DNA from: Eretmocerus hayati
Lineage: Eukaryota; Arthropoda; Insecta; Hymenoptera; Aphelinidae
Direction: 5' to 3'
NCBI GenBank assembly: GCA_029851415.1
Contig: CM056744.1
Span: forward strand, 9,555,268-9,619,267
DNA length: 64,000 bases
Shown here: piece by piece, positions 63,718 through 64,000 of the stretch
How positions within the stretch are numbered: position 1 is the first letter of the stretch
Layout: the number at the start of each line of letters is the position of its first letter
Position numbers and translations under genes: made by a program
The notes under the pieces: generated by a model
What the model saw: the letters and a program-made list of their open reading frames with translations, nothing else
The model's database searches: none
Told to the model about the DNA's origin: nothing

Positions 63718-64000
63718 TATGATAGCCATCTCGATATCTATCGCGTGGTTCATCCATCTCTACAGTATACTCACCATACTCTGCAATCGTAAATAAAAAT
63801 TTGCTATAAATATATAGATATATACAGAAATAAATACATGAACGAATATGTGTGGATATGTGTGTGTATTATACGATGATGAGCGATTTCATCGGTGCAT
63901 GCTGATATACAGACTAACGAGCTTTCAATTTGCCACGCATTAATCCAGATCTTACCGGATAAGCTCGGACAGCACGATTTCCTTTTGAGCCTCAGTATCT

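Larger units (their letters stand above)
50551..64000. other. 13.4-kb gene-poor stretch to the window end
   Basis: No coding gene is supported. Simple repeats include AC at 53401-53420, TTCC at about 58920-58944 and TA at 63685-63714. Two ORFs read somewhat like protein but lack motifs: minus 53789-54127 (112 codons, first 75 of mixed composition) and plus 58146-58448 (100 codons). ATAACCTC-type and AACCTAACCT-type motifs recur here on both strands. This could be intron or intergenic DNA. Confidence 0.45.

Overview
The window looks like nuclear DNA of an animal, most likely an arthropod and probably an insect (possibly a hymenopteran). The reasons are a spliced gene with GT-AG signals and a downstream AATAAA, a non-LTR retrotransposon with target-site duplications, a 142-bp satellite, many foldback or MITE-like inverted repeats, and many simple repeats. 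Nothing looks bacterial: there are no operons and no ribosome-binding-site-led ORFs. The species call is inference.

Region 1 (1-14910) is the most structured part. A 142-bp satellite array runs forward at 1-1748 and in reverse orientation at 11056-14910. The innermost units of the two arrays carry the same variant units in the same order, so the arrays are arms of one large inverted repeat, not two independent arrays. The arms enclose about 9.3 kb holding a 1.66-kb foldback repeat with tRNA-like Pol III boxes in both arms (3495-5159), a 1.15-kb near-perfect palindrome bounded by a G tract and a C tract (5718-6866), a two-exon gene for an unrecognised 279-residue protein (7510-8936), and a 268-bp MITE next to the right arm (10782-11049). 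The layout recalls Foldback (FB)-type elements, in which tandem-repeat inverted arms enclose cargo. The left outer end lies outside the window.

Region 2 (14911-33736) is a gene-poor, AT-rich stretch with microsatellites (notably about 96 bp of CT), a tRNA-derived SINE-like copy (about 20500-20890, minus) and a MITE flanked by TTAA (32826-33173). It holds no convincing complete coding gene.

Region 3 (33737-36794) is a 5'-truncated non-LTR retrotransposon with RNase H, flanked by a 14-bp target-site duplication and ending in poly(A). Its 5' part (reverse transcriptase, minus strand) is inverted relative to its 3' part (RNase H and CxC-H-C motif, plus strand). This is the expected product of twin priming.

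Region 4 (36795-64000) again has no supported coding gene. It holds a possible minus-strand first exon near 38292-38760, several palindromic MITEs (44945-45279; nested set 48889-49640; a 152/153-bp pair at 50185-50550), a pre-miRNA-sized hairpin (46017-46104) and many scattered copies of an AACCTAACCT/ATAACCTC-type motif. The gene-free 15-64 kb could be a very long intron or a regulatory desert of a neighbouring gene; the window alone cannot decide.
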